Source of the DNA: Haematococcus lacustris | Lineage: Eukaryota; Chlorophyta; Chlorophyceae; Chlamydomonadales; Haematococcaceae | Direction of reading: 5' to 3' | Assembly: GCA_030144725.1 (NCBI GenBank) | Contig: JASKMD010000003.1 | Location: 2,066,991-2,130,990, forward strand | DNA: 64,000 nt | In this document: piece after piece, positions 41,508 through 51,702 of the stretch | Position numbering within the stretch: position 1 is the stretch's first letter | How the letters are laid out: the number at the start of each line of letters is the position of its first letter | Program-made: the position numbers and the translations under genes | Notes under the pieces: generated by a model | Told to the model about the DNA's origin: nothing | Databases searched by the model: none | Seen by the model: only the letters and a program-made list of their open reading frames with translations

Positions 41508-41915
41508 ACCCTCCCTCCCTCCCCTCCCTCCCTCCCTCCCTCCCTCCCTCCCTCCCTCCCTCCCTCCCTCCCTCCCTCCCTCCCTCCCTCCCTCCCTCCC
41601 TCCCCTCCCTCCCTCCCTCCCTCCCTCCTCCCTCCCTCCCTCCCTCCCTCCCTCCCTCCCTCCCTCCCTCCCTCCCTCCCTCCCTCCCTCCCTCCCTCCC
41701 TCCCTCCCTCCCTCCCTCCCTCCCTCCCTCCCTCCCTCCCTCCCTCCCTCCCTCCCCCCCACCCTCCCTCCCTCCCTCCCTCCCTCCCTCCCTCCCTCCC
41801 TCCCTCCCTCCCTCCCTCCCTCCCTCCCTCCCTCCCTCCCTCCCTCCCTCCCTCCTGCCCTCCTGCCCTCCTGCCCTCCTGCCCTCCCTCCTGCCCTCCT
41901 GCCCTCCCTCCTGCC
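41508..41915. repeat. (CCCT)n tetranucleotide array, about 400 bp
   Basis: About 100 CCCT units with few interruptions, ending in CCTGCCCTCCTGCC variants. Confidence 0.95.
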
Positions 41916-42850
41916 CTCCCTCTACAAGTAGCTACAAGTAGCTACAGGTCCTCTTACCCCCCTATCTATACAACCACCCCCTCCAAGTTCGTCAATACAG
42001 TTACCCCTCCCCCAGGCCTACCCTGTCTCCCTCCCTCCCCTTTCCCTACCCTGTCACCCGGTCACCATCCCCTCCCCCCACTTCCCCCCTCACCTCCACC
42101 CTGACATCCCAGCCCCCTCCCTTACCCCAGCAGCCCCATCCCAGCCCCCCTCCTTATCCCAGCATCCAGAAGAGAGCCCACCCCAACCTCCAGGTGAGTG
42201 CCTCCGTCATGCACTACGTGACAGCTAGCTTCCCAGGATGTTATGCATGCCTCATTGTAGGCACGCTCCATGCTTGCTGCAGGTCTATACTCCCGCCTAT
42301 ACTCCCGCCCCGTGCCTCCTTCCCCCTTCCCAACCCCGTCCCACCACCTCCACTTCCACCTCTCCCCACCCCCCACTTCCCCCCTCCCCGTCACCTCCCC
42401 CATGACGTCCCAGCAGCCAAGAGAATGCCCACCCTACCTGTGCGCAACAAGTCAAGAGCTGCCTCCCCTCCCCTCTTGCCTCCCCATCCCTCCAGCCTCT
42501 CCTCCCCTCATGCCTCCCCTCCCAATCCTCATCCGCCTGACCGCACAGTGCAACAACAGGTGTAGCTGGCATGCCGTGTGGTTGCTGCAGGTTTTACGGT
42601 CACACTTACCTCCCTCCCCCCCACCCCCTTCTCCTTTCCCATACCCACCTGGTGCTACCACCATGTACTAGCACCTTCAAGTCTATCACCCTCCCCTCAC
42701 TTCCCAACATCTCTCCTCGCCTCCCCAACTACCCCACCCCACCCCACCCCACCCCTCTGCCTTGGAAGGAATCACCCTTAGCACACCTAGCTGCCACATG
42801 CCAGTGGCATTATCACCACACATGAATTGAGTACAGCCAAAGCACAAGTC

Positions 42851-43084
42851 AAGCCAAAGTTTAAGATGGTTTAAAAAGCTTTAAATTGAAAGCACTATGT
42901 TGACAGCACTATATTGTAAAGCACCATGTTGTCAGCTGAAGATAGACAGTAGTACAAACGTTGTAATTGTAAGAGAGCAGGTACCACATGGTACCTGCGC
43001 AGTAGCCACATGGCTGCAGCGCAGGTACCAAGTGCTCCAGCGTTGGAGCCTTATGGCTGCACAGCAGGTAACAGGTGCTCCAGC
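42851..43084. other. AT-richer spacer of element 3
   Basis: Contains AAAGCACTATGTTGACAGCACTATATTGTAAAGC-type short repeats, then passes into degenerate GCGCAGGTACCA and GCGCTGGAGC words leading to the array. No gene. Confidence 0.5.
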
Positions 43085-44250
43085 GCTGGAGCCGCATAGC
43101 TGCAGCGCGGGAGCCGCATAGCTGCAGCGCGTCAGCTACATAGCTGCAGCGCGGGAGCCGCCAGGCTGCAGCGCGGGAGCCGCATGGCTGCAGCGCGGGA
43201 GCCGCATGGCTGCAGCGCGGGAGCCGCCAGGCTGCAGCGCGGGAGCCACATAGCTGCAGCGCGGGAGCCGCCAGGCTGCAGCGCGGGAGCCACAAAGCTG
43301 CAGCGCGGGAGCAACATAGCTGCAGCGCGGGAGCCGCATAGCTGCAGCGCGGGAGCCACAAAGCTGCAGCGCGGGAGCCGCCAGGCTGCAGCGCGGGAGC
43401 CGTAAAGCTGCAGCGCGGGAGCCACATAGCTGCAGCGCGGGAGCCGCATAGCTGCAGCGCGGGAGCAACATGGCTGCAGCGCGGGAGCCACATTGCTGCA
43501 GCGCGGGAGCTAAAAGCTGCAGCGCGGGAGCTACATGGCTGCAGCGCGGGAGCCGCCAGGCTGCAGCGCGGGAGCCGTAAAGCTGCAGCGCGGGAGCCAC
43601 ATAGCTGCAGCGCGGGAGCCGCATAGCTGCAGCGCGGGAGCCGCATAGCTGCAGCGCGGGAGCCGCCAGGCTGCAGCGCGGGAGCCACATAGCTGCAGCG
43701 CGGGAGCCGCCAGGCTGCAGCGCGGGAGCCACAAAGCTGCAGCGCGGGAGCAACATAGCTGCAGCGCGGGAGCCGCATAGCTGCAGCGCGGGAGCTACAT
43801 CGCTGCAGCGCGGGAGCCGCCAGGCTGCAGCGCGGGAGCCGCAAGGCTGCAGCGCGGGAGCCACATAGCTGCAGCGCGGGAGCCGCATAGCTGCAGTGCG
43901 GGAGCCGCATAGCTGCAGCGCGGGAGCAACATAGCTGCAGCGCGGGAGCCGCATGGCTGCAGCGCGTGCGCCGCAAGGCTTCAGCGCGGGAGCCGCATGG
44001 CTGCAGCGCGGGAGCCGTAAGGTTGCAGCGCGGGAGCCACATAGCTGCAGCGCGGGAGCTAATAGCTGCAGCGCGGGAGCCGCGTAGCTGCAGCGCGGGA
44101 GCCGCAAGGCTGCAGCGCGGGAGCCACGTGGCTGCAGCGCGGGAGCCGCATGGCTGCAGCGCGGTAGCCGTAAGGCTGCAGCGCGGGAGCCACATAGCTG
44201 CAGCGCGGGAGCTAATAGCTGCAGCGCGGGAGCCACTGGCTCCAGCGCAG
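43085..44250. repeat. Right subterminal array, about 53 copies of GCTGCAGCGCGGGAGC
   Basis: Units of 20-22 bp: GCTGCAGCGCGGGAGC plus a variable 4-6 nt (CGCATA, CACATA, CGCCAG, AACATA, CGTAAA). Variant order recurs over blocks of about 300 bp (compare 43250-43450 with 43680-43880), showing segmental expansion. Long Ala/Ser/Arg/Pro frames across it are artefacts. Confidence 0.93.
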
Positions 44251-44275
44251 GTGACGCTGCTAATTTGTGTGAGTG
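44238..44275 (-). repeat. Right TIR of element 3
   Basis: Reverse complement of 37267-37304 with one mismatch; followed by the TSD TG. Confidence 0.93.
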
Positions 44276-46136
44276 TGGGTAGTCTGCTGATGAGCTCTAG
44301 TTGCTGTTGGTGCCACATGTGAGAGCCTGGCTCATATCTGGCAGTGAGGCTCGCCGGGTTCTTGCTCATTGGGTGGAGAGTCTGAGCTGCTGCTGTCCTG
44401 ATGTGCCCCTACGCCTTCCAGGGGTCTGGACTGTGGTCGCTGTGCGCTGCTGCCTGGCCTGCTGATGCTGCTGCTGCTCCCACTGTCCTCAGAGCTACTG
44501 CTGCTGGTCTGCTGCAGACTGTTGCCCCCCTCAGCAGGAGCTGCTGGTGACAGTGTCTCAGAGGGGGTGTTGGGGCTGGGTGGGAGGGGTAAGAGAAACA
44601 CAGGCTGGGCTGGCTGGTCCTGCTGGCGAGTAGGCTGCAGAACTGACAGCTCATCAAACACTATGTCCTTGCTGCATGTCTCCCTGCCGTTGACCAGTAC
44701 CCTGTAAGCTTTAGAACCAGGCTCATAGCCTATGAACAGGCCTTCAACAGACTTGGCCTGCAGCTTGCTGCGCTGGTGATCAGGAACATGGAGCCAGACT
44801 CTGCAGCCAAACACTCTGAGACCCGACAGATCAGGTTTGACACCGTAGAAGGCCTCCCAAGGTGTGAGCGGCTGGCCTGACACAGGAAGCAGGCATCTGA
44901 CATGATTGGCAAACTTGACTGCATGTGCCCAGAAGCTGAGTGAGATATCGGCTGAGTGGATGATGCTGCGAGCTTTCTCAAAGATGGTTCTGTTCAGGCG
45001 TTCAGCTGCACCGTTCTGCTGGGGGCTGTAGGGGGCTGAGTGCTGGTGCACTATGCCTTTGCTGGCACAGTACTCTCTCATGCGGCTGTTGACGTATTCT
45101 GTGCCATTGTCTGTTCGGATGGCCTTGCAGCGGTAACCTGACTGGGTCTCAAGCTCTTCAATGACTGTTCTGACTGTGTCTGGCACCTGAGCTTTGCTGC
45201 TGATGGGCACACACACAGACAGCTTGGTGTGTTCATCAAGGAAAATAGCCACATACAGGCTGCCGTCTCTGGCTCTGGCATGCATGGGGCCACAGACATC
45301 CATGTGGATCAGCCCTAGGGGAGCTGTCACTGGTGCTGCATTGGGGGGTGGTCCAGCAAATGCAACATTCTTGTGTTGTTTGCCCTTGACACAGCCCACA
45401 CACACAGCTGGATCTGAGGCAGCTGCTCGGAATTGTGCAGCTGTGACAGGTACACCTGACACCATGTCTGCTGACTGCATGCGTGCCAGAGCATCATAGG
45501 AAGTATGACACAGGCGCTGGTGCCACACCTGAGGAGAGTTGGAGGTGGCGCTGTTAGCAGAGGGCGCAGCCACGTTGGTCAGGAGCTCCAGCCTAATCCT
45601 GGGGTCAGGCTGTAGAGCTGACTGCTGAACACCATACAGCTTGGCACCCCGCTCCTGCTCTGAGTCTGTGTCAGGGCCATCTGGCATGGGAACAGCTGCC
45701 AGGATGTAGGAGTTCTTGACCTTGTGCGCGTTCACCCTGAGCATGCTGCCAAACTGATTGCAGCTGATCTGGCACACATCTCCACGGAAAAGAAAGCTGT
45801 TGCCCTCGTCTGTTGCAGCTGTCACTGAGATGAAGTTCTGCTTGCTGTCAGGGACATACAAAGCATGGCTGAGAAACCAGGAGCCACGCTTGGTGCTTAG
45901 GAACACACTGCCTGACCCAACTGCCCAGACCCTGTGGCCCTCAGCTGCCAGCCTTACAGGCCTGTGCTTGTCTGGCGCAAAGGGTGTGTAGTTTTAGAAG
46001 AACTGCAGGTCCTTCAGGATGTGCTGTGAGGCACCTGAGTCAATGCAGAAGGGGCTATACAGGTCACTGTTGAAGTTCAGTTTGGGCTGCACCATCTGCA
46101 TGAGAACATCATCAAGATCATCATCATCAGCAGCAG
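44276..46136 (-). pseudogene. Copia-2 copy B protease-integrase, nonsense mutation
   Basis: Minus-strand counterpart of 29556-31360. All motifs are retained (CIDSGASQHIL, HQRLCHTSYDALARM, HMDVCGPM, RTDNGTEY, NGAAERLNR). However, codon TAC after LQFF has become TAA (plus-strand TTA at 45994-45996), which separates protease from integrase. The frame also shifts at the NEQEPGEPHCQI stop, as in copy A. The 3' side is bounded by element 3 at 44275. Confidence 0.85.
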
Positions 46137-46312
46137 CAGCAGCACCTGGTGCTGTTGCTGCTGCAGCTTCTGCTGCTGCTGACCCTACTGCTGCTGCTGC
46201 TCCTGCTGCTGCTGCTGCTGCCCCTGCTGCCGCCCCTGCTGCTGCTGATGCTGATGCCGCTGCTGCCCCTGCTGCTGTTGCTGCTGCAGCTCCTGCTGCT
46301 GCTCCTGCTAGT
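46137..46312. repeat. (CTG)n-rich tract, unit B (short form)
   Basis: Shortened version of 31361-31856. A minus-strand frame across it is Ala-rich and leads into DDDDLDDVL and protease. Confidence 0.85.
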
Positions 46313-46546
46313 ACCAATATGATGTAATAAAGTAGTTATGTAAGAAATGCATTGGTGTTTTCATGGTCTGGAAATTGCTGGCCCTTTACGCTCATTTGCT
46401 TCTCAAGATGCAGTGCTGCACCTATCTCTAATGCACTACTGCATTACCTCCCATCGTGCTATACTACACCACACCGAGTGGTACAATACAACACCGCAGC
46501 GATATCTCACCAACTCAAACCTCATTCTTAAAATCACGGGGTTAGG
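46313..46546. other. Conserved non-coding segment, unit B, left part
   Basis: Matches 31857-32092. Interrupted at GGGGTTAG by the segment 46547-48835, after which GGCTATTTTCC continues. Confidence 0.65.
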
Positions 46547-46582
46547 TATAGTATAATGTCAGAGGCCAAGCTGTTACGGGAA

Positions 46583-46674
46583 AATAACGACCGAGACCTC
46601 GTCGAAAGTTGCAGTAAACGACGAGGCGTAGCCGAGTCGTTTACGCAGCTTGAGACGAGGCCGAGGTCGTTATT
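46583..46674. other. Long imperfect inverted repeat (hairpin)
   Basis: The outer arm AATAACGACCGAGACCTCGT pairs with a sequence ending at 46674 (…GACGAGGCCGAGGTCGTTATT). An inner arm GCAGTAAACGAC pairs with GTCGTTTACGC. The stem covers most of the 92 nt. Confidence 0.7.
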
Positions 46675-46803
46675 TGAACGTGAACAGCGCGGGCCGAGAC
46701 ATTATACAGTATCCCTTTACATTACGGGTGGCTCGAGGCTACTACGTGTAATTATAAGCCAGCAGCATCAGCGCGTGTACAACGCGCAACTCTGTCGCCG
46801 CAC

Positions 46804-46993
46804 CCTGCACTTTATCAGTAAAAATCGCGGTTAGGCAGCGGTTGACGCACTTTCTCAGTAAAATTTGCGGTTAGGCGGTGGTTACAGTAAATCAGCGGCA
46901 CTTTTTCAGTAAAAATTGCGGTTAGGCAGCGGTTACAGTAAAAGTCTGCACTTTTTCAGTAAAAATTGCGGTTAGGCAGCGGTTACAGTAAAA
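46804..46993. repeat. Tandem repeat of about 55 bp, four copies
   Basis: Units contain CACTTTTTCAGTAAAAATTG and CGGTTAGGCAGCGGTTACAG. It sits upstream of the gene at 47181. Confidence 0.8.
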
Positions 46994-47180
46994 CTCCGCG
47001 GAGGCCACGCTGTCTCCGGCATCCTACAGCCACGCACACAGCCTGCTCCTAGTTGTGGCGAGCAGCGCAACCTCTCCGGACCAACTCCTGCAAGCCGTGC
47101 AAGTCGCGGTTGAATGTCACTGGGGTCACATCCCCCAAAACAGTCCAGCAGCCTTCTAGCCACGCACACAAACCACCGCT

Positions 47181-48592
47181 ATGCCAAACAGCGTCATAAC
47201 TTCGGACTGCGAGGTCGAAGAGGAAGACTGCGAGATTGAGGAGGAAGACTGCGGCGATGACATGTCCATCGGACAATTAAACCTGCTACCACCCATCGAC
47301 ATCGCCACTGCACGTCTAGCGGCAGGGTTAGGTGAGTCCCTAATCAGACTGTCGACCAGCGTTGACTGTTTGACTCCTGGCGGTTACGATGTTACGATGT
47401 TGCGATGCAGAGGAAGCTCCGAGCAAGGAGTCCCAGCAGTCGCAACAGCCACAATGCCGGTCCCAGCAAGCAACGTACCACCATTTCCCACCAGGAGATC
47501 TGGACGCCTGTCAGGCAAGGCCGCAGGTAATCGGTACCGTCTCATATTAGTCGTTGACTGACCCCGCTACCAAGACTGACATTGTACTGGATGCCATGAT
47601 ATGCAGGAGAGGATGCAGAAGAGGATGCCGTGTTAAGGGCATTCATCAAGGCTCCCAAGTTCGCTGATTTGGCAACACGAAGCAAGGCAGCCGCCTCGAC
47701 CCAAGCCAAAGACAAGAGTCAACTCAAGACCAGCTACCAGATGTTTGAGGATGTGCTAGATAACGGCACATACGCTGGTCAGTGACCCGCTGACCTAGCT
47801 AAGGCCTGCCTTGCCCCGCCTTGCCTTGCCCCATATACAACATAATCCTCGTTTGTATTGCCATGCAGATGGTGAGGTAGCTTCTTAAGAGGTTATGGCT
47901 GCGTTGCGGCTGTTCCTACGCAAGCGCCCTTTCACTATCGAAGAGCGATGCAGCCACCTGTATGAGTGCTACATGAAGATGCCCAAGGTTCTGTGCATGG
48001 TATTGTGCACCCTTGCAACAGGTAGGCAAGGCTGCCAGGGTGCCTTGCAACCTACCTAGAGCCTGTCTAGTGCACCAGGTGTTATACACGACTATATTGT
48101 GCACCTTGTGCAGGGTACCGCAAGTCCAAGGATGGGGGGAAGTGCAACGCAGATTCTTTGCGCCAGCGCATCTCTTCCCTTGCCCGTACTGTGCGTGGTG
48201 AACATCACCGGGTCAAGATCAGTGAGAATGACATCGCTCCCATCCTGCCCATGAGCGGGCACGCGGCAACGGCTCCGCCTGCGTACGGAGGCCCACCTCC
48301 CACCCCAGGACCTGGCAGCTGGCCTATGAGCGGGCATGCGGCAGCGGCACCGCCTGCGTACGGAGGCCCCCCTCCCACCCCAGGACCTGGCAGCTGGCCA
48401 TGCGTTTGGCATACGGCATCATGGGGACCCGCACCCAGCACTTGGCAGGCCGATTGGCATCCAGCTATCACAGCGCATGCGGCTGGAGCCATTGATCCAG
48501 GGATAGCCCAAGGCTTTGAAGAGTTCAGGGCTAGTGAGGCAGCCAGCAAGGCCGCAAAGATGAAGTTACTGGCTGCATTGACTAGCCAGTAA
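47181..48592 (+). pseudogene. Four-exon hypothetical gene with one premature stop
   Basis: Proposed exons 47181-47526, 47607-47777, 47869-48021 and 48114-48592; introns of 80, 91 and 92 bp, all GT…GCAG and all phase 1. Together they give 382 codons in one frame except TAA at 47886-47888. The N-terminus is acidic with Glu/Asp/Cys repeats (CEVEEEDCEIEEEDC). A basic TRRSGRLSGKAAG follows, then a charged middle (EERCSHLYECYMKMPKVL, KCNADSLRQRISSLARTV), a twice-repeated Pro/Gly block (MSGHAA.APPAYGGPPPTPG) and a Lys/Ala-rich end. A further GTGAGT…GCAG pair (47331-47410) inside exon 1 would break the frame. Family not recognised; possibly cargo of the surrounding insertion. Confidence 0.6.
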
Positions 48593-48835
48593 TGGCTAGT
48601 CTAGCCCTAGTCACTATCTAGCCCTAGTCAATGAAGTTACTGGCTGCATTGACTAGGGCTAGATAGGGGGCTCGGGCTAGATAGGGGGCTTGGGCTTGTT
48701 AGGAGGCTTGTGCTAGATAGGGCGGATCATTCCAGATAGTGCTGCTAGGGCGGACACAAGTAAGAATGGGTGTAAAAAATGGCTGATATTTACGGGAAAA
48801 TAAAAATTGCTACTTCTCCCGTAATGTAAAGGGAT
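48593..48835. other. 3' flank of the hypothetical gene to the insertion end
   Basis: Contains CTAGCCCTAGTCA direct repeats and inverted words (GACTAGGGCTAGATAGGGGG), then AT-rich DNA to the inverted terminus at 48818-48835. Confidence 0.5.
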
Positions 48836-48904
48836 GGCTATTTTCCAAATCTCGGGCCGTGATTCGAAAAACGCGATTATTATTATATTGATTTGCCTGA
48901 GTGA

Positions 48905-49207
48905 TGTTGACTAGGTAGATCAGGTTGGCAAGGTCAGCTAGGTTGGCCAGGTTGGCTAGGTTGGCTAGGTTGGCTAGGTCGGCTAGGTTGACTAGGTTGG
49001 CCAGGTTGGCTAGGTTGGCTAGGTTGGCCAGGTTGGCTAGGTCGGCTAGGTTGGCTAGGTCGGCTAGGTTGGCCAGGTTGGCTAGGTTGGCTAGGTTGGC
49101 TAGGTTGGCTAGGTCGGCTAGGTTGGCCAGGTTGGCTAGGTTGGTTAGGTTGGCTAGGTTGGCTAGGTTGGCTAGGTTGGCTACGTTTGTTGGGTTGGCC
49201 AGGTTGG
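48905..49207. repeat. (GGTTGGCTA)n array, unit B
   Basis: About six units (54 bp) longer than in unit A. Confidence 0.9.
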
Positions 49208-49418
49208 CTCCAAACTGAAACTGGACAGTTGGGTCGGTACCTACAGCAGCTCAAGTCTGGGGTCTCCCGGCTTAGGTTTGTAGAGAGCTGATACAGGTTT
49301 GTTGCAGGTCACCATGCCAATTTGATCCCAAAACGTAGGCATTAAACCTAGCGTGAAACCTTGCCCAAACCTTCGGTGTTAGGTCAAAACCTTGGGGGGT
49401 CCGCCACTCTCCAGGGGT

Positions 49419-50330
49419 CATATCCTGCCCCCTGGACCCCCCAAACCCAGCTAACCTAGCCAACCTAGCTGACCTAGCTGACCTAGCCTAGTTTGAATTC
49501 ATATCCTGCCCCCTGGACCCCCCAAACCCAGCTAACCTAGCCAACCTAGCTGACCTAGCTGACCTAGCCTAGTTTGAATTCATATCCTGCCCCCTGGACC
49601 CCCCAAACCCAGCTAACCCAGTCAACCTAGCTGACCTAGCTGACCTAGCCTAGTTTGAATTCATATCCTGCCCTATGGACCCTCCAAACCCGGCTAACCT
49701 AGCCCACCTAGCTGACCTAGCTGACCTAGCCTAGTTTGAATTCATATCCTGCCCCCTGGACCCTCCAAACCCAGCTAACCTAGCCAACCTAGCTGACCTA
49801 GCTGACCTAGCCTAGTTTGAATTCATATCCTGCCCTATGGACCCTCCAAACCCAGCTAACCTAGCCAACCTAGCTGACCTAGCTGACCTAGCCTAGTTTG
49901 AATTCATATCCTGCCCCCTGGACCCCCCAAACCCAGCTAACCTAGCCAACCTAGCTGACCTAGCTGACCTAGCCTAGTTTGAATTCATATCCTGCCATAT
50001 GGACCCTCCAAACCCGGCTAACCTAGCCCACCTAGCTGACCTAGCTGACCTAGCCTAGTTTGAATTCATATCCTGCCCCCTGGACCCTCCAAACCCAGCT
50101 AACCTAGCCAACCTACCTGACCTAGCTGACCTAGCCTAGTTTGAATTCATATCCTGCCCTATGGACCCTCCAAACCCAGCTAACCTCGCCAACCTAGCTG
50201 ACCTAGCTGACCTAGCCTAGTTTGAATTCATATCCTGCCCCCTGGACCCCCCAAACCCAGCTAACCTAGCCAACCTAGCTGACCTAGCTGACCTAGCTGA
50301 CCTAGCTGACCTAGCCTAATTTGAAATCCT
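49419..50330. repeat. 80-bp satellite, about eleven copies, unit B
   Basis: Same unit as 32622-33360 with two extra copies; the order of CCCCCTGG and CCCTATGG variants shows where the extra copies were gained. Confidence 0.9.
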
Positions 50331-50415
50331 TACTTGCCCCCTGGCCCCCCCCAAACCCAGCTAACCTAGCCATTGGCTAGTAGCCAACCTAGCTGACCTA
50401 GCCTAATTTGAGTTA

Positions 50416-50624
50416 CCCTTAACCCTAACCCTAACCCAAACCCAAACCCAAACCCTAACCCTAACCCTAACCCTAACCCTAACCCTAACCCTAACCCTAA
50501 CCCTAACCCTAACCCTAACCCTAACCCTAACCCTAACCCTAACCCTAACCCCCTACCTATACCCCTACCCCTACATAACCTAACCCTACCCCTAACCCCT
50601 AACCCTACCCTAACCCTAACCCCC
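50416..50624. repeat. Interstitial telomeric repeat (CCCTAA)n
   Basis: About 17 perfect CCCTAA units (50451-50552), preceded by CCCAAA variants and followed by degenerate CCCCTA/ACCCCT units. Read on the minus strand it is TTAGGG. Its strand polarity is that of a chromosome left end whose body lies to the right. It sits between the end of unit B and the truncated unit C. Confidence 0.93.
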
Positions 50625-50636
50625 TAGCCCAAACGT

Positions 50637-51564
50637 GCTGCCCCTGCTGTTGTTGCTGCTGCAGCTCCTGCTGCTGCTGCTGCCCCTGCTGCTGCTGCTG
50701 CTGCCGCCCCTGCTGCCACCCCTGCTGCCGCCCCTGCTGCTGCTGATGCTGCTGCCGCTGCTGCCCCTGCTGCTGTTGCTGCTGCAGCTCCTGCTGCTGC
50801 TCCTGCTAGTACCAATATGATGTAATAAAGTAGTTATGTAAGAAATGCATTGGTGTTTTCATGGTCTGGAAATTGCTGGCCCTTTACGCTCATTTGCTTC
50901 TCAAGATGCAGTACTGCACCTATCTCTAATGCACTACTGCATTACCTCCCATCGTGCTATACTACACCACACCGAGTGGTACAATACAACACCGCAGCGA
51001 TATCTCACCAACTCAAACCTCATTCTTAAAATCACGGGGTTAGGGCTATTTTCCAAATCTCGGGCCGTGATTCGAAAAACGCGATTATTATTATATTGAT
51101 TTGCCTGAGTGATGTTGACTAGGTAGATCAGGTTGGCAAGGTCGGCTAGGTTGGCCAGGTTGGCTAGGTTGGCTAGGTTGGCTAGGTCGGCTAGGTTGAC
51201 TAGGTTGGCCAGGTTGGCTAGGTCGGCTAGGTTGGCCAGGTTGGCTAGGTTGGCTAGGTTGGCTAGGTCGGCTAGGTTGGCCAGGTTGGCTAGGTTGGTT
51301 AGGCTGGCTAGGTTGGCTAGGTTGGCTAGGTTGGCTACGTTTGTTGGGTTGGCCAGGTTGGCTCCAAACTGAAACTGGACAGTTGGGTCGGTACCTACAG
51401 CAGCTCAAGTCTGGGGTCTCCCGGCTTAGGTTTGTAGAGAGCTGATACAGGTTTGTTGCAGGTCACCATGCCAATTTGATCCCAAAACGTAGGCATTAAA
51501 CCTAGCGTGAAACCTTGCCCAAACCTTCGGTGTTAGGTCAAAACCTTGGGGGTCCGCCACTCTC
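50637..51564. repeat. Partial macro-unit C
   Basis: Begins inside the CTG tract (50637-50806) and continues through the conserved segment, the 9-bp array (51116-51361) and the spacer to GTCCGCCACTCTC, where it leaves homology with A and B. It has neither Copia-2 coding DNA nor the 80-bp satellite. Confidence 0.85.
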
Positions 51565-51702
51565 TGGTACTGACGTGCAAGGCGCCCTTGCAATGCATTT
51601 TGTACCATTGTTGTTGAGTGAAGCTGGGGGAAGTGGGGCCTGGAAACATTGTGTTCAACATGCCCGCCCCGCCCCGCCCTGTCCCACCGCCCATCCTGGT
51701 TT
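51565..51702. other. Single-copy flank containing the Copia-1 target site
   Basis: 138 bp without a recognisable gene; ends in GGTTT (51698-51702), the target duplication. The sequence resumes at 57318. Confidence 0.6.

Larger units (their letters stand above)
41001..42850 (+). other. Plus-strand intron-like modules with (CCCT)n satellites
   Basis: Intron-like segments: 41001-41067 (GTGAGTGCAT…TTCGCAG), 41401-41477 (GTGAGTGG…GCTGCAG) and 42194-42282 (GTGAGTGCCT…GCTGCAG). The DNA between them is CT-rich and includes (CCCT)n at 41183-41292 and 41508-41915. The first module closely resembles 2449-2515, also 67 bp. No coding sequence is established. Confidence 0.45.
37267..44275. mobile_element. 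CACTA/EnSpm-like element 3 (7009 bp) in Copia-2 copy B
   Basis: 38-bp terminal inverted repeats with one mismatch, starting CACTCACACAAATTAGCAGC, at 37267-37304 and 44238-44275. A TG duplication flanks it (37265-37266 and 44276-44277), confirmed by the uninterrupted unit A sequence near 29500. Subterminal arrays are built on GCGCTGGAGC or GCGCGGGAGC at 37290-37545, paired inverted units at 38190-38655 and about 53 copies at 43085-44250. Interior: intron-like modules on the minus strand (39200-40092) and plus strand (41001-42282), and (CCCT)n satellites. No transposase seen. TIR, TSD and subterminal repeats match the CACTA superfamily pattern. Confidence 0.85.
34594..46316 (-). mobile_element. 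Copia-2 copy B (gag-less, split by element 3)
   Basis: Same structure as copy A without element E. Pol is divided by the 7-kb CACTA-like element at 37267-44275, and 5' parts are missing. It has one extra nonsense change (45994-45996) relative to copy A. Confidence 0.85.
46547..48835. mobile_element. Private 2.3-kb insertion in unit B
   Basis: Absent from units A and C, where GGGGTTAG runs directly into GGCTATTTTCC. The right end is CCCGTAATGTAAAGGGAT (48818-48835). Its exact inverted match ATCCCTTTACATTACGGG is at 46711-46728, and TTACGGGAAAATAA occurs directly at 46574-46587 and 48790-48803. A 92-nt hairpin lies at 46583-46674. It carries an intron-containing gene. The element class is unresolved because the left border and TSD are ambiguous. 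Confidence 0.6.
33422..50377. repeat. Macro-unit B of the tandem segmental duplication
   Basis: Matches unit A from the TGGGTAAGGATGCG start through the CTAACCTAGCCATTGGC end. It lacks element E but has two private insertions (37267-44275 and about 46547-48835). Without them it is about 7.7 kb. Confidence 0.85.

Noticed and set aside
41362..41941. Leu/Pro/Ser-rich proteins across (CCCT)n
   Set aside because: Tetranucleotide satellite; three plus frames open at once.
42909..44369. 486-codon Ser/Ala/Pro/Arg frame fused to a copia segment
   Set aside because: It runs from Copia-2 across the TIR into the subterminal array; the fusion is accidental.
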